A stretch of DNA of 64,000 bases from Candidatus Electrothrix scaldis (GCA_033584155.1 CP138355.1:4801501-4865500); one strand, 5' to 3'; positions 43,222-53,702 are shown, counted from the stretch's first letter. Notes: generated by a model not told the origin, from the letters alone. Translations and numbers: made by a program.

Positions 43222-43503
43222 AAATCAGCTTCGGCGTGATTGAGCCGCTTCTCTGCCTCAATTTGGTACGCCCGCCTGCGCCAGGCCGTCACTTCGGCTG
43301 AAGCCGATATCGGTTTGCAGGCTCTGCGCAGACGGGATACTCTCGATGATCAGGAGCGGACCGCATTCTTTGACCAGCTTGCAGATCATTTCAAGGCCAA
43401 GTGCTCCTTTCCTGAGGAAGCCGTTCACGCCTGTAGCAGCGAGCAGTATGTCAGGAATGTGGTTGAGCTCCTGTATGAGAGTGGGAAGAATGTGAAGCTG
43501 TAG
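43222..43503 (+). pseudogene. Fused remnant of a second SpoIIM-RDD gene pair
   Basis: 43267-43503 encodes ARLRQAVTSAEADIGLQALRRRDTLDDQERTAFFDQLADHFKAKCSFPEEAVHACSSEQYVRNVVELLYES, nearly identical to the C-terminal extension of the RDD protein at 30820. Just before it AAATCAGCTTCGGCGTG matches codons for KISFGV near the end of the SpoIIM gene (about 29931). The RDD membrane domain between them is deleted. There is no usable start. Confidence 0.75.
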
Positions 43504-44112
43504 ATTTCTCCAAATTTGTTACCCGTAGAACATATCCAGAACTACCTTCCCCACCGCATTACGAAAGTAGTGCCTCAAGTCAGCACAACGTAATCCCACT
43601 TCGGAAACAGGGACCAATCTTTTTTCTTTCTCGCCCAACTAATTTCCTTCATATGGATAAAAATTCAGCAAATTATCCAATAAAATTCAATACCGATCTT
43701 CTTGTTTTTCTAAAATTATTCCTTGAAATTTAAAATTAATTATCATTAAAATTAAATAATCTATTTTATTCTTCTCGTAAAAACACAAGATACCCTGATT
43801 CCAGCATGGAAAAAAAACAGGAGAAAGACTTATGGAAAGGGTGCATTTCCAAAAAGTAGGAAGTTTACCAGATGAGCACAATTTTCAAACTGAGCATATA
43901 TATCAATAAGTTGCAATAGCATCGCTAAAACCTATAAAGAGAAATATAAAAACATTATGCTCAGGTAAACAGCGCAAATCATCCAAAAAGGGGTGGTTTG
44001 ATCATTATTCTAAATGACATTTTGATGAAGCTAAATATAAATCATTGTAAAGTTAGCTAGATAAGACCAAGTGACATTCCTGCTTTTTGCCTACTTTTTG
44101 GGAATGCTCCCT
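43504..44112. other. AT-rich intergenic region before the lipoprotein locus
   Basis: About 600 bases without a supported gene. Most is strongly AT-rich from 43640 on (e.g. TTTAAAATTAATTATC), consistent with a promoter region for the lipoprotein gene. No clear promoter, repeat or RNA gene was identified. Confidence 0.35.
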
Positions 44113-44697
44113 ATGGAAAACAATAGAAACTACAAAGAACAATCGTATGATTCAAGCCATCGAAGAACTCGCCGTTTCTTTCTTCCTGCAACGGTGTGTG
44201 TGGCCCTGCTGGCGGGTTGTGCTGCCAGTCCGGTGGAGCAGGACTTGGCGTCGGGAGGCGCCACTGTGGAGATTAAATATCTCGATAGCGTAACAATGGA
44301 TATTATTGACGACACAAGAACAAAACGTCAGAAATTTTATAACGATGCTCTAATAAATCGTAAGCGAGACTACTCACAGGGAAAACAAGGTGCTGTTGAT
44401 CGGGTTTCTACAATTGCTGCTGCGCTTAATGCTAATTTACAGAGGGACCAATCTGTGCTGGAGCGATATCAAGCTGAAGGCAGTCGACAGCTTTCCGCTT
44501 TGGAGAACAGCGAGGAACTTGGAAATGAAACACTTGAGCATAACAAGAAACTCATTTCACAGACCAACCAATTGAATGATGCAAAAGTGAAGGCCCTGGA
44601 AAGTGAGGCAAACACATTGGCGGAGCTGAACAAGACAAAGGTAGAAGCTGTAAATACACTTATTGAGGAGTACCAATCTGAGATTAAAAGTATATAA
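44113..44697 (+). pseudogene. Coiled-coil lipoprotein gene, 5' fragment before the first IS
   Basis: ATG 44113 starts a 194-residue reading. The lipoprotein signal is RRFFLPATVCVALLAGC with lipobox LLAGC near residue 36, then a helical region rich in Glu, Lys, Asn and Gln (SALENSEELGNETLEHNKKLISQTNQLNDAKVKALESEANTLAELNKTKVEAVNTLIEEYQ). The TAA stop lies in the duplicated target TATAA of the IS1380 copy. Sequence past the next two IS elements continues the coiled coil, but in a frame shifted by two bases (TATATAA instead of TATAA). It may therefore be one broken gene, or a short lipoprotein with a separate neighbour. Confidence 0.6.
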
Positions 44698-46371
44698 CCT
44701 AAATCCTGCAATTGATCTTTTTGGCTCAAATGACTAACCATTTGGTGTTGTAGAAAACCAAAAATTCTGAAAATAGTTATCAGTTGATAGTAAAAAACAC
44801 CGAAAAGTGCTGTTTCCAGATAAGCAGATGCCTCTTTAAGGCTGATCAAGTAGAATATTTTGCCCCACAAGACGCACTAATCCTGTTGATGGAAAAAAAT
44901 ATTTCAAAAAAAGAGGTAGTAGTGCTGGTCAGTACAGCCCCACCGCCACCCAGTCATCCCACTGAGTGGAATACAGCATTCGTTCGGGAACAAATAGCTT
45001 TTGCTGCCGTCCACCAGTAGTATACTTCCCAGCCACCCGAACGAGAAATGTACGAATTGTACCTGGCTCCCAGCGACGTAATACAGCATTACCGCTCAAT
45101 AAAGCCATCCATCGTATCGTGTTGTATGCCAGAATAGCAGCTTGAAACAACACACTATTTGCCCAGAAATCTTCTGTCTTGATATGTACCAACGCAGTCT
45201 GGTTTTTTGCTTCCTCAATCCAGGTTTCACAAGTTGCTCGTTGGCCGTATCGTTTGTGGACCTGCCATGGATCAGCAATCTCACTGACCACATAACAGAA
45301 GTAATCGAACTCCTTCATCTCAAACAGGGTCGCTGGTTTTGCCGGGTCAGCCGGTTTCTCTCTGCGGACCGCAACAAAGAGTCGGGTCGAAGACCAGGTC
45401 GTACATTTATGAAAAAAGATACATTGTTCCCAACCGGCCTGCCCGGGGACCGGCTCCCAGGATTGTTTGGACAGAAGGGTGACCAGCCCCTTGAGCTTAA
45501 CCTTGATCAGGTAACTATGACCATACTGATCCAAAAGATCAAGCAGGGCACCAACAAAAAAACCGCTGTCGCCCCTGAACAAAATCCGGGTTCCATTGGG
45601 AAGGTGTGCCAGAAGTTGCTTGGTAAACTCGACAATACCATTACTTGTATAGGCATTGCCGCATCGAAGCCACCCTTGCAATATCTCTTTGCTTTCAGCG
45701 CAAAATGCAAGCAGAGGATGATACGATTTTGCACCGCGTTTATGTGGATTAAACCCTTTGGCCGCTCCTTGCTGAGAACCGTATACCGTCTTTTCTGTGG
45801 AATCCACATCAACAACCAGACAGTGGGCTGCACCGACTTTACTTTTCCCGGATCGCAATCCCTTACGCCACATGCGAGCACGCAACCGATGATTAAGAAC
45901 TTCCAGGTTATTGATATGACGATAGCTGAATGTTCGAAAAAGGCGGCCAAAGGTTGTTTCGTCCGGGATTAACCGCCATCCTGCTATCCGGCAAAGTACG
46001 CTATCTGCCCAGACTGTTGCAATATTGCTGATAGAACGAGCTCCGCCGATAATAGCTATCAAAGGGAGAAATATTATATCAACTGCATCATAAGTGGCGG
46101 TGGCTCCGCGTTGATGTTCTAAAGTTTCCTGGATAAGCTGGCCAACATTATGTTTTTGCAGGAACTTTACGGCAGGAATCAAGCCTGCCTGTGCTGTAAC
46201 CCCTTTTGCTCCTTTATTAATTTGTATTTTTTTGGGCGAGACTCGGGCAGATCGTTTATTCTGTTTAGACTTCATAAAAATAGTGACCCTCTTCTGTAGT
46301 AATTTTACCTTTAACATATTGAGGATTATACTATTTTTACGATACCCTTTCAACTAATTGCAGGATTTAGG
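44698..46371 (-). mobile_element. IS1380-family insertion sequence, copy 1
   Basis: A 1674-bp element with inverted ends beginning CCTAAATCCTGCAATT and a 5-bp target duplication TATAA (44693-44697, 46372-46376). It carries one intact transposase gene on the minus strand. A near-identical second copy lies at 57032-58706. Confidence 0.92.
44929..46275 (-). CDS. IS1380-family DDE transposase, intact
   Basis: A 448-residue transposase. DVDSTEKTVYGSQQGAAKGFNPHKRGAKSYHPLLAFCAESKEILQGWLRCGNAYTSNG is the signature block with the first catalytic Asp. ILFRGDSGFFVGALLDLL holds the second Asp and YGQRATCETWIEEAKNQ the Glu. ATG 46275 (MKSKQNKRSARVSPKKIQINKGAKGVTAQAGL) is the likely start. It catalyses cut-and-paste transposition at the CCTAAATCC ends. 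Confidence 0.9.
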   Translation of the reverse strand: MKSKQNKRSARVSPKKIQINKGAKGVTAQAGLIPAVKFLQKHNVGQLIQETLEHQRGATATYDAVDIIFLPLIAIIGGARSISNIATVWADSVLCRIAGWRLIPDETTFGRLFRTFSYRHINNLEVLNHRLRARMWRKGLRSGKSKVGAAHCLVVDVDSTEKTVYGSQQGAAKGFNPHKRGAKSYHPLLAFCAESKEILQGWLRCGNAYTSNGIVEFTKQLLAHLPNGTRILFRGDSGFFVGALLDLLDQYGHSYLIKVKLKGLVTLLSKQSWEPVPGQAGWEQCIFFHKCTTWSSTRLFVAVRREKPADPAKPATLFEMKEFDYFCYVVSEIADPWQVHKRYGQRATCETWIEEAKNQTALVHIKTEDFWANSVLFQAAILAYNTIRWMALLSGNAVLRRWEPGTIRTFLVRVAGKYTTGGRQQKLFVPERMLYSTQWDDWVAVGLY

Positions 46372-46384
46372 TATAAATGAAAAA

Positions 46385-48077
46385 GGGTGCGGCTCTTTTC
46401 CTGCAATCTTCCAGCGATTATATCATTGCCGGAACTGCATCACCGTTCGGCATCCAGATATAGTTCCTGCACCGCTCCTTCCAAAAATGAAAGTTCAGGT
46501 ATTTTTTCAGATCTCCGCTGGTTTTCAGCGCCCTTAGCTTCAGCACAGCATCCGCTGATTTCAGTCGCCAACGAGCACCGGTGAGATCCATACGATCCTT
46601 GACCAAGTGACGACAAGCTCCCTCTATTACACCGGTGGCGATAGGCAGTCCTTTCAAAAGAGCTTCTTCATATCTCAGTCGTTTCTGATTTTTCTTGATA
46701 TAATTCGCAGCAGTATCCGCAGGGATACGTTTATTTTCATCTAATCCTCTACGTGTAGCCGCACGACGCAATCCGCTCGCCACGCTTTGCGCGTTTCCTT
46801 TCAAAATCTCAAGCGTACGGCCCTGAACCCACTTTTCTCGTTTTTCAGCGTTCTCTTTCTCTGGATAAAGAGCATGAACCGCCTTCCACAGGTACTCGAC
46901 AACATGAATAAAATCCTGAATAACGGTTACTTTTACATCATGCTTCTCCGCCTGTACCTCGACCTGCCTGACCAGATCGGTCTGCCCGTCGATAAGAACA
47001 ACCCATTCCATTTCTTGTTCAGGGTCTCGTCGAAGCGCCTCCCGGAATCCCTGGTCAAGGGCGTTTCCCATATCTTCCGTAATCTCCGCCCAGACCCGCT
47101 TGTTTTTAATTTCTGGACGCTCCGGTGCGACTTCCCCGTCAATATTGAGAAGCTGTTCAGGAGTGCGCTGATAAGGGGATGTGTCATACACTGAGACAAC
47201 GGTCGCCATCCGCTTACGCCCCTTTTTCTCTCCGGGCTGAAGTCGGGCTTTTTTCTTATCCTGATCCTTTTCCGCTTGTTTTTTGGCGGCGGGACGCAGA
47301 TCCTGATTATGCATTGATACGCCCTTACCGTCCGCCGTAATGACTAAAATACTGCCCTTTACGGACGACAAGTCAAGGGGTTGCTCGTAAAATTCCTTGA
47401 AATCACGAACAATATCTGCGGATACTTCCTGAAGTTGACGTTTAGGCAGTATTCCGCCTCCCTGACGTTCCAGAAACTCCAATGTTTCGTCAAAAGAAGC
47501 GACTGCCGTCAAATGCGCTATTTCACTTCGTAGGCCGTGTGAATACTTGTCGGGCGGCAAATTCAACTCGGCATCCAGAGGAAAAACGCTGCCGACAAAC
47601 TGCCCGTAATAACCGATTCGTGACAGCTCGACCTCTCCGAAACGTGATTCAATTTTTCGAGTACAATCTGTTCTGCGACGATTGCGACGAATACCGTCTT
47701 CTCCGAGAACAAATTCTTTTTTCTCTTCTTCTGCGGAACGCTGAGACAGATATCCCTGCGCCAGCTGCCGTATAATTTCCTGTCCTTTCTGTTGAATAAC
47801 TGCTTCCACGTCTCCGAAAGAGGATGTGGAGAATTCTATACCGGATATATGGGACGCCAGTTTATCAAGTGCTTCAAAAGACCGAAGATAATGCTCAATA
47901 TTGCTTTCCGTAAGGTGACAGGGGCTGTACATATGGAACCTCCAAAACGCCGTGAAAAAAAATACCCATAATTTCTTACCGTATCATGAGAAGCAATTCA
48001 AGCAAATTGTAAACAATCTGTTATTCGCAATCGAAATTTTATCAGTATGTTAACCTTGTATCAAAGGAGCCGCACCC
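46385..48077 (-). mobile_element. ISKra4-family insertion sequence
   Basis: A 1693-bp element with inverted ends GGGTGCGGCTCTTTT / GGGTGCGGCTCCTTT and a 9-bp target duplication AATGAAAAA (46376-46384, 48078-48086). It lies only 13 bases from the end of the IS1380 copy. Its single transposase gene is intact. Confidence 0.9.
46418..47932 (-). CDS. ISKra4-family transposase
   Basis: A 504-residue protein. GSILVITADGKGVSMHNQDLRP, EMEWVVLIDGQTDLVRQVEVQAE, VIQDFIHVVEYLWKAVHALYPE and LPIATGVIEGACRHLVKDRMDLTGARWRLKSADAVLKLRAL are the conserved blocks of ISKra4 transposases (RNase H-type core with acidic triad, and the GVIEGACR motif). GGAGG precedes ATG 47932. No frameshift was seen. Confidence 0.9.
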   Translation of the reverse strand: MYSPCHLTESNIEHYLRSFEALDKLASHISGIEFSTSSFGDVEAVIQQKGQEIIRQLAQGYLSQRSAEEEKKEFVLGEDGIRRNRRRTDCTRKIESRFGEVELSRIGYYGQFVGSVFPLDAELNLPPDKYSHGLRSEIAHLTAVASFDETLEFLERQGGGILPKRQLQEVSADIVRDFKEFYEQPLDLSSVKGSILVITADGKGVSMHNQDLRPAAKKQAEKDQDKKKARLQPGEKKGRKRMATVVSVYDTSPYQRTPEQLLNIDGEVAPERPEIKNKRVWAEITEDMGNALDQGFREALRRDPEQEMEWVVLIDGQTDLVRQVEVQAEKHDVKVTVIQDFIHVVEYLWKAVHALYPEKENAEKREKWVQGRTLEILKGNAQSVASGLRRAATRRGLDENKRIPADTAANYIKKNQKRLRYEEALLKGLPIATGVIEGACRHLVKDRMDLTGARWRLKSADAVLKLRALKTSGDLKKYLNFHFWKERCRNYIWMPNGDAVPAMI

Positions 48078-48086
48078 AATGAAAAA

Positions 48087-48248
48087 ATGGCCGCAGCGGA
48101 AGCTGAGCTGGCTGATTTGAAAGAGCAATACAAAAATGCAACTGAAGATGAGCAGACTAAATTAGATGAAAAAATAACAGCTCTCGAAGGAGTAAAGGGA
48201 GACAGAAAGAGTGGAGTATTACATGATCTCCAAGAGGATAAGAAAATA
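48087..48248 (+). pseudogene. Lipoprotein gene, middle fragment between ISKra4 and IS3
   Basis: Fifty-four codons, MAAAEAELADLKEQYKNATEDEQTKLDEKITALEGVKGDRKSGVLHDLQEDKKI, continue the heptad pattern of the lipoprotein fragment. In the restored target the codons N-E-K precede M. The first stop (TGA 48249) is the first three bases of the IS3 element. There is no ribosome-binding site, so it is a gene fragment rather than a small gene. Confidence 0.6.
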
Positions 48249-48302
48249 TGACCCGTCCTGAATATAGTTGACACATTAATGACCATTCAGGAGGGGAATA
48301 AT

Positions 48303-48656
48303 ATGAAAAAAGAACCTGTCAAACGTTACAGCCAGGCACTTAAACAACAGGTTGTCAGAGAGTACGAAGAGGGCGTCAGCATCTACAGCTTGCGTCAGAA
48401 ATATGGCATTGGCGCTCACGGCACCGTAGAGCGATGGATTAAGAAGTTTGGCCGTTCCGGTTACCGCGCCGAGGTTGTGCATATCCAAACGGTTGAAGAT
48501 CAGCTTGAATTTAAAGCAATGAAAAGCCGGATCAAGGAGCTGGAATCGGCATTGGCACAAAGCGTCCTTGAAAACCGGATGCTGGAAACCACGATAGAAG
48601 TAGCCGATCAATCATTGGGCACTGATATTAAAAAAAATTTCGGGAGGAAATTATAA
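48303..48656 (+). CDS. IS3 OrfA (transposase N-terminal part)
   Basis: A 117-residue protein with a helix-turn-helix (YSQALKQQVVREYEEGVSIYSLRQKYGIGAHGTVERWIKKFG) and a leucine-zipper segment (QLEFKAMKSRIKELESALAQSVLENRMLE). AGGAGGGG precedes ATG 48303. An A8 run at 48630-48637 near the 3' end allows -1 slippage into orfB. Confidence 0.88.
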   Translation: MKKEPVKRYSQALKQQVVREYEEGVSIYSLRQKYGIGAHGTVERWIKKFGRSGYRAEVVHIQTVEDQLEFKAMKSRIKELESALAQSVLENRMLETTIEVADQSLGTDIKKNFGRKL

Positions 48657-49510
48657 CCAGGGCAGCAGCTGTAAGGCAGATCAGCAGGCAGGCGGCCTGT
48701 AACTGGTACGGTATCAGTCGGCAGGCATATTACCAGGCATTGCAGCGACAGATGCTCCAGGCAGCCGAAAACCAACTCATCGTGGAACTGGTCAGGGCCA
48801 TCCGCCAGCGTCACCCACGTATGGGCGGACGAAAACTGCATTACGAACTACAGGATTCGATGGCCGCCTTGGGAATTTTCAGGGGCAGAGACGCATTTTT
48901 CAAGCTGTTGTCAGCACATAACCTGCTGGTTCCAACCAGACTCAGCCGTCGCAGAACCACACATGCAGGCCTGTGGCGATGTCCCAACCTGTTGATTGAT
49001 TTAACCATTACCCACGTCCATCAGGCCTGGGTTGGTGACATCACCTATATCACGACCGAGGCAGGATTTGTTTATCTGGCTTTACTGACCGATGTTTTTT
49101 CTCGCTTTATTGTCGGCTTCGATCTCTCGTCGTCGCTTGCGGTCGAAGGGTGTGACCGGGCGCTGAAACAGGCGATAGCACAGGCTGACGGTGCTGATTT
49201 GCGTGGCCTGATCCATCATTCGGATCATGGGGTGCAATACACCGCCTGGTTGTACCGGGAGCGATTGCAAAAGATGGAGATACGTTCCAGCATGGGAGAA
49301 GTGGGCAACTGTTACGAAAACGCCTTAGCTGAACGAGTGAATGGAATCTTAAAAGGCGAATATGGCCTTGACGACCTTTTCATTGATAAGGAACATGCTC
49401 AGAAAGCTGTCCGGGAAGCTGTATGGCTATACAATTATGAACGGCCTCATCTGGCACTCAACTATGGCAAGCCTGCAGAGATTTATTTTGAGAAAATTGA
49501 TGTGAAGTAG
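48637..49510 (+). CDS. IS3 OrfB (DDE transposase domain, made by -1 frameshift)
   Basis: The -1 frame is open from the A8 run (FREEIITRAAAVRQISRQAACNWYGISRQAYY...) to 49510. HQAWVGDITYI, IHHSDHGVQYT and YENALAERVNGILKGEYGLDD supply the catalytic D, D and E of the rve domain. Programmed -1 slippage on AAAAAAAA followed by a GGGAGG stimulator-like motif would give the fused OrfAB transposase. A TTG at 48740 is an alternative internal start, but less likely. Confidence 0.88.
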
Positions 49511-49548
49511 TTACTATTTTGGTGTCAACATATTTCAGGACTTGACAG

Positions 49549-52476
49549 AATAAGTTATTCACAACTGATGGAAAGATAGATGAAACGACTACCCTGTTTG
49601 GGAGTTCTCCTATAGGGTTAACAGAAAACAGAGTTGGAAGCTACCCATTAGATCCAACAGCAAATATAGAATACGAATGGAAACCGAAAGACCCACAAGA
49701 TCCCTCAAAAGGTGGTGATTGGATACGGAAAACAAAGTATGAATTTAACCCATCACAACTTCCAAAAGCCCAAGTTCCTGATGATGTTAGCTATCTTGAT
49801 AATGCACTAAATGGAATAACTAACATAGATGATACAATGAAAAAACTTGCCAATTCAAGCACTGACGAAGCAATCAGAAGAACACGAGAACTGGCTGCAC
49901 CTCCTATTGAACGCATCCGCAATGACGAGGCCGTGTTTGATTATCTCATAGACGGATATCGCAACACGCTGGTGTCCAGTGGTGCGGAATATGGAGGTAT
50001 GGTACGGCGGGTACTGCCTTTCAGCTTTACCTTTACGCCGGGTAGCAGCAGCAAGTCGGGTTTTAGCGCACGGGTGCTACTCAAGCCGGATCAGAAGCAG
50101 ATAGCCGAAGCAACTGAAATGATTGCGCCGCATTTAAATGCAGTAATGCAGGATATGGCGACTGGGTATATGCAGCATTGGCAGGAAGCGGAAAGAAAAA
50201 TACTTCCTGAGCTGAACAGAGCAAACGAGAGTGACAGCTTGTTGGCTAGTGTACTTTTTCAGGACTGGAATGAATCTTGCGATGGCTACCGGAAAGGATA
50301 TGACGATACAAAAGATCTAATTCTCGACGGCTTTTACAGCAAATTTGAGGAATTATTTTACAAGCACGATGCTAATGGCGATCCGTTGGAGTTGAAAAAT
50401 AAAGACATGAAGGTGCCATCATTCAACCAAGCCATGAAAGCATATGCAAGAAGCCTTCAAGTGATTCGTGCTGCAATTGAGAATGGTTCTGTGTCGTCAT
50501 CGCCAGCGCAGGAACATCAAAAAATCACATACAATTTAGATGATGCGATTAAAGGCATAAAGAAAAAAATCGGCGATATGAACCAATTTCTCAAAGAAGA
50601 TACAAGAGGCATAGGTGAATCCGACCATTCTGTATACGAGCTAAAAGATTATGGTTTTTCTGACCAGAAGCGGGCTGTTCATTCAACAAGCTGTCAGCTT
50701 CATGCAAGCATAGAGAAAGCTGTACGAAAAACGCAGAAAAGCACTCCTGCAAACAATAACGACACCGACTCTTTCAGCCTGATTCATGACATCAATCAAC
50801 TGGCAATGGTAATGACAACTGCCGGAATAGCTTACGATCTCCGCCTGAAAACAAATCCTTTGCTCATAAATAAAGGTACTATATCCATAAAGAAAGACGG
50901 GATGCGCTATAAAGCGTTACTGCCTCAAATTAATAATGAGCAACTTGAGGATGTTGCCGAAAAAGCCGCCGCACCAAGGATTGTCCAAAATACCTCCCGT
51001 GAGCATGTGGTTGAAATTCCTGACACTGCTAAGATGAACACCTTCCTTTCCGCCGCATTGACCGGTAATGAAGTGTCGAGCCAACTTGGTATGACCGCAG
51101 GTGCAGAACTTGCTGCCGCTCTCTCCTCCTCTTCAGCCTTTCTGAAACGTATTCCTTATGCAGTACCGTTCACCGGCCAAAGTTTATCCCTTGCCAAAAA
51201 AGCCTGTAGTGACGAGCAGGAGAAAACAGTATGCAGCAATAATGACAAAGCTAAGAAGCCTTGTATTTGTAGTTATGAAAAACAGAGTTTCGGTTGGAAA
51301 TTCTACAAAACTCCGTCCGGGGTGCGACAGATGGGTGGCATTGCTCAGTCATTCAAGACTACGGTGGTCAACTCGGCAGTAGTTGTGTCCATGCCCGAAT
51401 GGATCAGCAAGCTGGAGGCGACTTATGAGTTGTCTGAGGATGGCGGCAAAACGTGGCGCAGGGCTGGGCAAGAGGAGATTACCTTGGCTGGAGCTTCATT
51501 GCGCGGTGCTCTTAACTCCGGTTCCTCCTCCTTTGATACATGGGTCAAGTATCATTTGTATCGGGAAGTAGATGGAGAAGCCGGAATGCCGAAACTGAAA
51601 AGCTGCACTCAAGAAAATGATTCATCATACAATATTATACATGGCAATTCGAGGGGGTACACAGCTCTGTGCGGTGAGAATTTGCACGGCGTGAAAGCTG
51701 TACTGGTCGGCGGACGATATGTTGATGATGGAGATATAGAGAAGGTATCCAGCAGTTTGATCAAACTGAAGGTTCCTAATCTCGGACCATACGAGTGTTC
51801 CTCGTCCACATGCAACAGCAACAGTAAATGCCAAGTTGTTCTGTTGTCAGATTTTGGAGCACATAACAGCGACAAGCCGTCCTGCCTGCAATTTTCATTC
51901 TCAGCACCGTCTGATGATGTTCCGCTGTCGCTGTTTGTCGAGTCTGAACCACCAGTGATAACTGATAATAGCGGCAATAAAAATGTAACGATCAAATTAT
52001 CTGCAAAAGCTGGTGCGACTTTAGATTATTACATATCTCCTTATGATGGCAAAAAGGAATCTTTGACCAGTAAAAATCCAAAACAGATTACCCTCAAAAA
52101 AAATGACCTAATTGGTATATGCACGGAAGAAAAAAGCGAGCCATGCTCCATAGAGATTTTTGGTGGAATTAAGGTTGGAGGAAAAGCAATAGAAGGTTTG
52201 CTTTATACTGTCAATATGAACCGTTCTACGCAAGATTCTTCTGCTCTCGGCTGGTGGGATACATATCCGAAAAGCCATCCTTCTGTTGATCAGTATCCAG
52301 AGAAAATATCTGGTGATAACTATCGGCTCTATATCAAGGGGGTTGAAGATAATGAAACCTTTAGACTTGCTGAAGTTAGCATAAACAAGCAGCATACTAT
52401 CACTGATCCTAATAGTAATAGGGAGGGGAAACTTATCACTCCGTGTTGTAATAAACTTCAAAAGAGAGCATGGTAA
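49549..52476 (+). pseudogene. Large 3' fragment of the interrupted surface protein gene
   Basis: 975 codons are open from the IS3 edge (NKLFTTDGKIDETTTLFGSSPIGLTENRVGSYPLDPTANIEYEWKPKD...). An internal ATG at 49837 could start an 879-residue product. The first part is helical (AHLNAVMQDMATGYMQHWQEAERKILPELNRAN). Residues after 50900 contain a hydrophobic Ala/Ser stretch, a cysteine group (KKACSDEQEKTVCSNNDKAKKPCICSYEKQ) and beta-rich C-terminal repeats (AGATLDYYISPYDGKKESL...). I do not recognise the family. With the two upstream fragments it may represent one lipoprotein of about 1220 residues. Confidence 0.6.
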
Positions 52477-52483
52477 CAATAGG

Positions 52484-52930
52484 ATGTTAAAATTTGAGAT
52501 GAAAAAGATTCTCTATATTGAACCTCGTAATGGTCCTGATTTGGCGTTTATTCAGTTTAAGGATAACGACAGTTTCCCCGAAAAAATTAATCTTGCTTCC
52601 ACAGTTCCAACTACAGAACAAGATGTATGTACTATAGGATACCCTGCGAAAGATGAGAAGTATAGAGATCAAACATTCATGGATGAATTATTCGACGGGG
52701 GGATATACGGAGTTAAGAGAGTCGCTCCAGGAAAAATAATATTCATTCCTGATGAAAAAGAACTTCATCATGATTGCTGTACGTTAGGAGGAAACTCAGG
52801 ATCTGCTGTTTTTGATTATCTTAATGCTGAGGCCGTCGGCCTGCACTATGATGGTAAACATGATGTCGCAAACTATGCGATTTCTGCTGCAATAATTGCA
52901 GATCGTCTTACAAGGCAAGGATTGGCATAA
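52484..52930 (+). CDS. Trypsin-like serine protease, C-terminal half only
   Basis: A 148-residue frame. GPDLAFIQFKDND matches the catalytic-Asp strand (DIAxL) of V8/trypsin-like peptidases, and DCCTLGGNSGSAVFDYLNAEAVGLHY is the catalytic serine region GNSGS. The N-terminal barrel with TAAHC is absent, and ATG 52484 begins only eight bases past the previous stop. It is probably a 5'-deleted gene, or one whose His domain was lost in rearrangements of this locus; catalysis is unlikely. Confidence 0.65.
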   Translation: MLKFEMKKILYIEPRNGPDLAFIQFKDNDSFPEKINLASTVPTTEQDVCTIGYPAKDEKYRDQTFMDELFDGGIYGVKRVAPGKIIFIPDEKELHHDCCTLGGNSGSAVFDYLNAEAVGLHYDGKHDVANYAISAAIIADRLTRQGLA

Positions 52931-52989
52931 CCCTCCGAAAGAAACAATCTGGAGGGTTATTCATCACAACTACACAAAGGAGGCCCACC

Positions 52990-53649
52990 ATGAACACAAC
53001 AACTGGTACGTTAGAACTACTTGACGCAGACTTAGTGAAAAAATCCGACACAACAACCCTTAATGTCATCGTTTGCGCTCCAACTCTGGGCTGGACCAAC
53101 GTTCTCCTGGACAGCTTGATCTATGTAAAGCCCCCGGAGGACGGCATTCAGGAAGTTATTCTGAGAGGCACCCCACCCTGCGGGATTGTTCCTCAAGTAC
53201 TGGAGCGGTTTGATCTTTCCGTTGAGCTACCCTCAGCACCGTGGCTTCGAGGGGTACGAATCGTCGATGAGAACAGAAAACTACTGCTTGTCCTCAGAAC
53301 GCCGGTCAGGGAGCAGCCACCTGTGGGCAATGACTTCACCGCCATTGAATCTGCTGGTTTGAAAGGTGATAAACTCATCCTTGATGTTCGATATGGTGGC
53401 GGTTGCCTGAACCATACCTTCCAGCTCAATTGGGACGGAGAAATACTCAAAAGTATCCCTCCGCAAGTCGTGCTGGAGTTATCTCATAATGCAAACGGCG
53501 ATAGCTGCAAAGCCTTGGTAAGTGAAAGGCTTCAGTTTGATCTGTCTGTGATTATTGACGACCCGAGGCAATACATCATCCGAGTCAGAACCGATGTGAC
53601 CGAGGTGATCGCTTACACCCCGGCTTCACCTGTTCAGCAACAAGCCTGA
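52990..53649 (+). CDS. Hypothetical protein with a GGGC...NGDSC beta domain
   Basis: A 219-residue soluble protein with no signal peptide. The C-terminal half (GLKGDKLILDVRYGGGCLNHTFQLNWDGEILKSIPPQVVLELSHNANGDSCKALVSERLQFDLSVI) follows a pattern I know from small secreted or lipoprotein domains with one conserved disulfide (GGCxxH...GDxC). AAAGGAGG before ATG 52990 is an excellent ribosome-binding site. The gene seems intact and independent. Confidence 0.6.
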   Translation: MNTTTGTLELLDADLVKKSDTTTLNVIVCAPTLGWTNVLLDSLIYVKPPEDGIQEVILRGTPPCGIVPQVLERFDLSVELPSAPWLRGVRIVDENRKLLLVLRTPVREQPPVGNDFTAIESAGLKGDKLILDVRYGGGCLNHTFQLNWDGEILKSIPPQVVLELSHNANGDSCKALVSERLQFDLSVIIDDPRQYIIRVRTDVTEVIAYTPASPVQQQA

Positions 53650-53702
53650 TCCTGCCTTATCGTCCTTGCTTCAAAACAAAAAATAAACTTTTCACAAAGC
53701 AC

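Larger units (their letters stand above)
48249..49547 (+). mobile_element. IS3-family insertion sequence
   Basis: About 1299 bp with imperfect inverted ends: TGACCCGTCCTGAAT... on the left, and TGTCAAGTCCTGAAA... as reverse complement of the right end, both leading to GTTGACAC. It carries orfA and orfB. The target duplication is unclear: GAA (48242-48244, 49548-49550) would rejoin the host frame, while AATA would not. Confidence 0.85.

Noticed and set aside
45142-45972. Plus-strand frames inside the IS1380 copies
   Set aside because: Antisense to the transposase, repeated identically in both copies simply because the element is duplicated.
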